In this document: positions 15,442 through 17,585 of the stretch, in pieces | Numbering within the stretch: the first letter of the stretch is position 1 | How the letters are laid out: every line of letters begins with the position of its first letter | From: Candidatus Neomicrothrix sp. UBA4742 | GTDB taxonomy: Bacteria; Actinomycetota; Acidimicrobiia; Acidimicrobiales; Acidimicrobilacustridaceae | Assembly (NCBI GenBank): GCA_002403895.1 | Contig: DHIQ01000174.1 | Span: forward strand, 2,641 to 20,225 | Direction of reading: 5' to 3' | Length of the DNA stretch: 17,585 nucleotides | Position numbers and translations under genes: made by a program | Notes under the pieces: generated by a model | The model's database searches: none | What the model saw: the letters and a program-made list of their open reading frames with translations, nothing else | What the model was told of the DNA's origin: nothing

Positions 15442-16070
15442 CCCCGACCATCGACGAGATCGTGGTCGGCGACGAGCCCGAGTCGTGGCGAGCGGCCGGG
15501 TTCACCGTCGACCCCGACGGCACCTGCCGCATCGGCACCGTGCGGGTCCGCCTGGTCGGGCGCGAGCGAGGCAAGCGCATCCTCGAATGGTCATTGCGCG
15601 ACATCGACCCCGGCGGACTGGCCGACGCCGGAATCGACGGGCTGGCCACCACCGTCAGCAGCGCGCCGCCGGCCGAGTCCGCCACCCACCCCAACGGCGT
15701 GCGCTCGATCGATCACGTGGTGCTCGTGTCGCCCGACACCGACCGCACCACCGCCGCCCTGGAGGCGGTGGGGTTCGACGTCCGCCGGGTGCGGAAGACC
15801 GAAAGTTACGGCGCCCCCATGCGCCAGACGTTCTTCCGGGCCGCCGAGGTCATCATCGAGCTCGTCGGTCCTGACGAGCCCGGCGAGGGAGCGACCGGCT
15901 TCTTCGGCCTGGCCCACACGGTGGACGACCTGGATGCCACCGCCGCCTTGTTGGGACCGGCGCTGGGCACTGCCAAGGATGCGGTGCAGCCGGGCCGTCG
16001 GATCGCCTCAATGCGCCACAAGGAGCTAGGCATGTCGGTGGCCACCGCCCTGATGACCCCCGAGCCCTGA
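15438..16070 (+). CDS. VOC-superfamily (glyoxalase-like) protein
   Basis: The 210-residue protein starts at an ATG inside the PhyH stop (ATGA) with GGAAGGA at 15426-15432, five bases upstream. The second half is a clear VOC/glyoxalase module: SIDHVVLVSPD, a helix ending in LEAVGFDVRRVR, RQTFFRAAEVIIELVGP, and FFGLAHTVDDLDATAALLG. The first half looks like a diverged beta-alpha-beta module and may complete a barrel by pseudo-duplication. Possible metal ligands are the His of DHVVL and the Glu of IIELVGP. VOC proteins act as dioxygenases, isomerases, lyases or binding proteins, so the reaction is open. Coupling with a 2-oxoglutarate oxygenase suggests a shared small-molecule pathway. Confidence 0.85.
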   Translation: MTPTIDEIVVGDEPESWRAAGFTVDPDGTCRIGTVRVRLVGRERGKRILEWSLRDIDPGGLADAGIDGLATTVSSAPPAESATHPNGVRSIDHVVLVSPDTDRTTAALEAVGFDVRRVRKTESYGAPMRQTFFRAAEVIIELVGPDEPGEGATGFFGLAHTVDDLDATAALLGPALGTAKDAVQPGRRIASMRHKELGMSVATALMTPEP

Positions 16071-16144
16071 CCGCCATTCCTGACGGCCGATCGCCGGACG
16101 CCGGCCCCAAGGGCGGGCCGAACCTCGGCGTGCGCGGCGCAAGA

Positions 16145-16150
16145 TAGCCT
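16145..16150 (+). promoter_or_regulatory. candidate leaderless -10 box of the 201-residue hypothetical gene
   Basis: TAGCCT fits TANNNT and lies 9 bases before the ATG at 16160. No Shine-Dalgarno sequence is present. The 89-bp gap after the VOC gene otherwise shows only GC-rich sequence with short chance stems. Confidence 0.5.
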
Positions 16151-16159
16151 CGGCCCACC

Positions 16160-16765
16160 ATGCTCGACCACGTCTTCACCGATGCCATCGGCGCGCTCCG
16201 CGATGCCTTCGAGAACGCGCTGCTCGAACGGCAGGCCTTCGAGGAACGGTTCCAGGTCGACGTGTTGCTGGGCGACACCACATGGGAGACGAGCTACTCC
16301 TTGCCCGGCGAGGGCTTGCCGCCCCGCGTGCAGGCCGACATCACCCTGGGCTGGCCGACGTGGGCGCAGAGCGGCTACCGCTCGTGGTACATCGGCGAGC
16401 CGGTCGACGAGCCGCCCCGCATCGAGATCGAGATCGTCCTGAGGGTGCAGCGGCTCAAGACCAGCCCCGACCCGGCCATGTTGCTCGGCGCCATCCCCGA
16501 GCAGAGCCCGGCCATCGGCAGCCACCGCCTCGACCGCTCCGGACCCACCATCGAAACCCTCTTCCTGCAGGACCTGCAGGACGCCGAGTACGCCATCGAG
16601 GTGTCCTACGAAGGGTCCTACGACCTCGAGGAGGCCACGCTGAAGGACGGCTCCATCCTCGATGACCACTTCTCGGCCATGGGCGGGTGGATCGCCTCGC
16701 TGCTGGTCAAGCTGGGCGATCTCACCTTCGACTTCCTGCCGCCCGTCGACCTCGAAGAACCCTGA
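16160..16765 (+). CDS. hypothetical protein, acidic, soluble
   Basis: I do not recognise this 201-residue protein. It is acidic, with no signal peptide, membrane helix or cysteine-based metal site. It opens with an amphipathic helix (about 5-30), then has alternating beta-like stretches (VDVLLGDTTWETSY, VQADITLGWPTW, IEIEIVLRVQRL) and a second set near 145-165 (YAIEVSYEGSYDLEEATL). It ends in a hydrophobic helix and strand (GWIASLLVKLGDLTFDFLPP). Codon usage matches the neighbours and the frame is intact, so it looks like a real gene. It lies 3 bases before the enoyl-CoA hydratase-like gene, and the two are probably one transcript. A beta-barrel ligand-binding role is possible but unsupported. 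Confidence 0.8.
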   Translation: MLDHVFTDAIGALRDAFENALLERQAFEERFQVDVLLGDTTWETSYSLPGEGLPPRVQADITLGWPTWAQSGYRSWYIGEPVDEPPRIEIEIVLRVQRLKTSPDPAMLLGAIPEQSPAIGSHRLDRSGPTIETLFLQDLQDAEYAIEVSYEGSYDLEEATLKDGSILDDHFSAMGGWIASLLVKLGDLTFDFLPPVDLEEP

Positions 16766-16768
16766 TCC

Positions 16769-17557
16769 ATGCCTGACGACCCGGCGAGCACCGACGATGT
16801 CGTCCTGGTCGACCTCGCTGACCGGGTCGCCACCATGACCCTCAACCGGCCCGGTCAGCGCAACGCCCTCAACGCCGCGCTCCAGCGGCGGATCCCAGCG
16901 GTCATCGCCGAGCTCGAGGCCGACGACGGGGTCGACGTGATCATCCTCACCGGCGCCGACCCCGCCTTCTGTGCCGGGGTCGACCTCAAGGAACTCGGCG
17001 CCGGCGGGGCGAGCGACCTGGTCCTCCCCAAGGATGTTCGGGGCCCGCTTCCACCCCACACCAAGCCCGTGATCGGTGCCGTCAACGGCGTGGCCATCAC
17101 CGGGGGTTTCGAATTGGCCCTGGCCTGCGACTTCCTCGTCGCCAGCGATCGGGCCCATTTCGCCGACACCCACGCCCGGGTGGGGGTCATGCCGGGCTGG
17201 GGGCTGACCGTGCTGCTTCCCGAGGCCATCGGCCTCCGGCGGGCCCGGGAGATGAGCACGACGGGCAACTTCGTCGACGCCGAACTCGCCGCCGCTTGGG
17301 GCCTGGTCAACCACGTCGTCGCCCATGACGACCTGTTGTCGTACTGCCGGGGGCTGGCCCTCGACATCGTCACCAACGACCAGGACGGCGTGCGCCAGAT
17401 GCTGGACACCTACCGACGCATCTCGCTCACCACCGCCGATGACGGCTGGCGGATCGAGGCCGAGGTGTCCCACCAGTGGGCCCGCACCCGACTCGATCCG
17501 GCCCAGGTCGAGGCCCGCCGCCAAGCGATCGTGGAGCGGGGCCGAGGCCAGCTCTGA
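16769..17557 (+). CDS. Enoyl-CoA hydratase/isomerase family protein
   Basis: The 262-residue product has the crotonase fold: MTLNRPGQRNALNAAL near 23-38, the first oxyanion-hole segment FCAGVDLKEL at 67-76, and the second in VNGVAITGGFELALACDFLVAS at 105-126. Of the two glutamates used by classical hydratases, the second is kept as Glu161 (REMSTTG), but the first is replaced by His135 in FADTHARVGVMPGWG. The same THARVG pattern is familiar from other actinobacterial proteins named enoyl-CoA hydratase. A fatty-acid or side-chain beta-oxidation role is plausible; isomerase or another crotonase reaction is possible. The gene is 3 bases after the hypothetical gene. A weak 6-bp inverted repeat (17543-17548/17565-17570) spans its stop. 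Confidence 0.92.
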   Translation: MPDDPASTDDVVLVDLADRVATMTLNRPGQRNALNAALQRRIPAVIAELEADDGVDVIILTGADPAFCAGVDLKELGAGGASDLVLPKDVRGPLPPHTKPVIGAVNGVAITGGFELALACDFLVASDRAHFADTHARVGVMPGWGLTVLLPEAIGLRRAREMSTTGNFVDAELAAAWGLVNHVVAHDDLLSYCRGLALDIVTNDQDGVRQMLDTYRRISLTTADDGWRIEAEVSHQWARTRLDPAQVEARRQAIVERGRGQL

Positions 17558-17585
17558 CCACCGAGCCTCGCTCAGTCGTTCCTGC

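Noticed and set aside
15806-17524. 572-residue open frame on the minus strand across the VOC, hypothetical and crotonase genes
   Set aside because: It spans three well-supported plus-strand genes and shows only compositional repetition. High GC depletes stop codons on the opposite strand.
1-17585. CRISPR array, insertion sequence, phage or toxin-antitoxin system
   Set aside because: No regularly spaced repeats, transposase or integrase frames, tRNA-adjacent direct repeats or known defence domains are visible on either strand.

Overview
The window is about 17.6 kb of high-GC, gene-dense bacterial chromosome with no mobile element, CRISPR array, rRNA or tRNA that I could find. It most likely comes from an actinobacterium, and by inference the Acidimicrobiia. 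The grounds are very high GC, a tiny bL37-type ribosomal protein gene (a family known from actinobacterial ribosomes), an Rv1155-like F420-binding protein, and many start codons placed 6-9 nt after a TANNNT -10 box, the signature of leaderless transcription common in Actinomycetota. Every gap between genes is under 300 bp.

Left part (1-4.9 kb). A minus-strand block reads, in transcription order, ychF, then a DUF192 gene, rsmI (16S rRNA methyltransferase) and rmuC. DUF192 and rsmI overlap by ATGA. Divergent from ychF, on the plus strand, lies a gene for a helix-hairpin-helix plus PHP-domain phosphoesterase. It is followed by a 28-codon gene for ribosomal protein bL37 and a 694-residue prolyl oligopeptidase. 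The 132-bp divergent gap between ychF and the PHP gene holds a strong 56-nt imperfect inverted repeat that fills the space between the two promoters.

Middle part (7.1-11.8 kb). queF (preQ0 reductase, queuosine synthesis) is followed by a convergent minus-strand pair, an MBOAT O-acyltransferase and a membrane-anchored SGNH hydrolase. These probably work together to acylate an exported glycan. Divergent from them are an aldo/keto reductase of the Kv-beta type and an overlapping F420-binding split-barrel protein.

Right part (11.9-17.6 kb). A minus-strand phosphohexomutase is divergent, with an 11-nt gap, from a queuosine-salvage glycosidase (DUF2419/Qng1 family). Then come a PhyH dioxygenase coupled by ATGA overlap to a VOC protein, an unrecognised 201-residue protein, and an enoyl-CoA hydratase/isomerase-family protein that lacks one of the two classical catalytic glutamates.

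Most of this is ordinary core and accessory metabolism. The points most worth a second look are the bL37 gene, the repeated TANNNT-to-start spacing across eight genes, the inverted repeat between ychF and the PHP gene, the presence of both queuosine synthesis and salvage genes, the loss of the polymerase core in the PolX-like PHP protein, and hairpins that span stop codons. I saw no clear new defence or mobile system.
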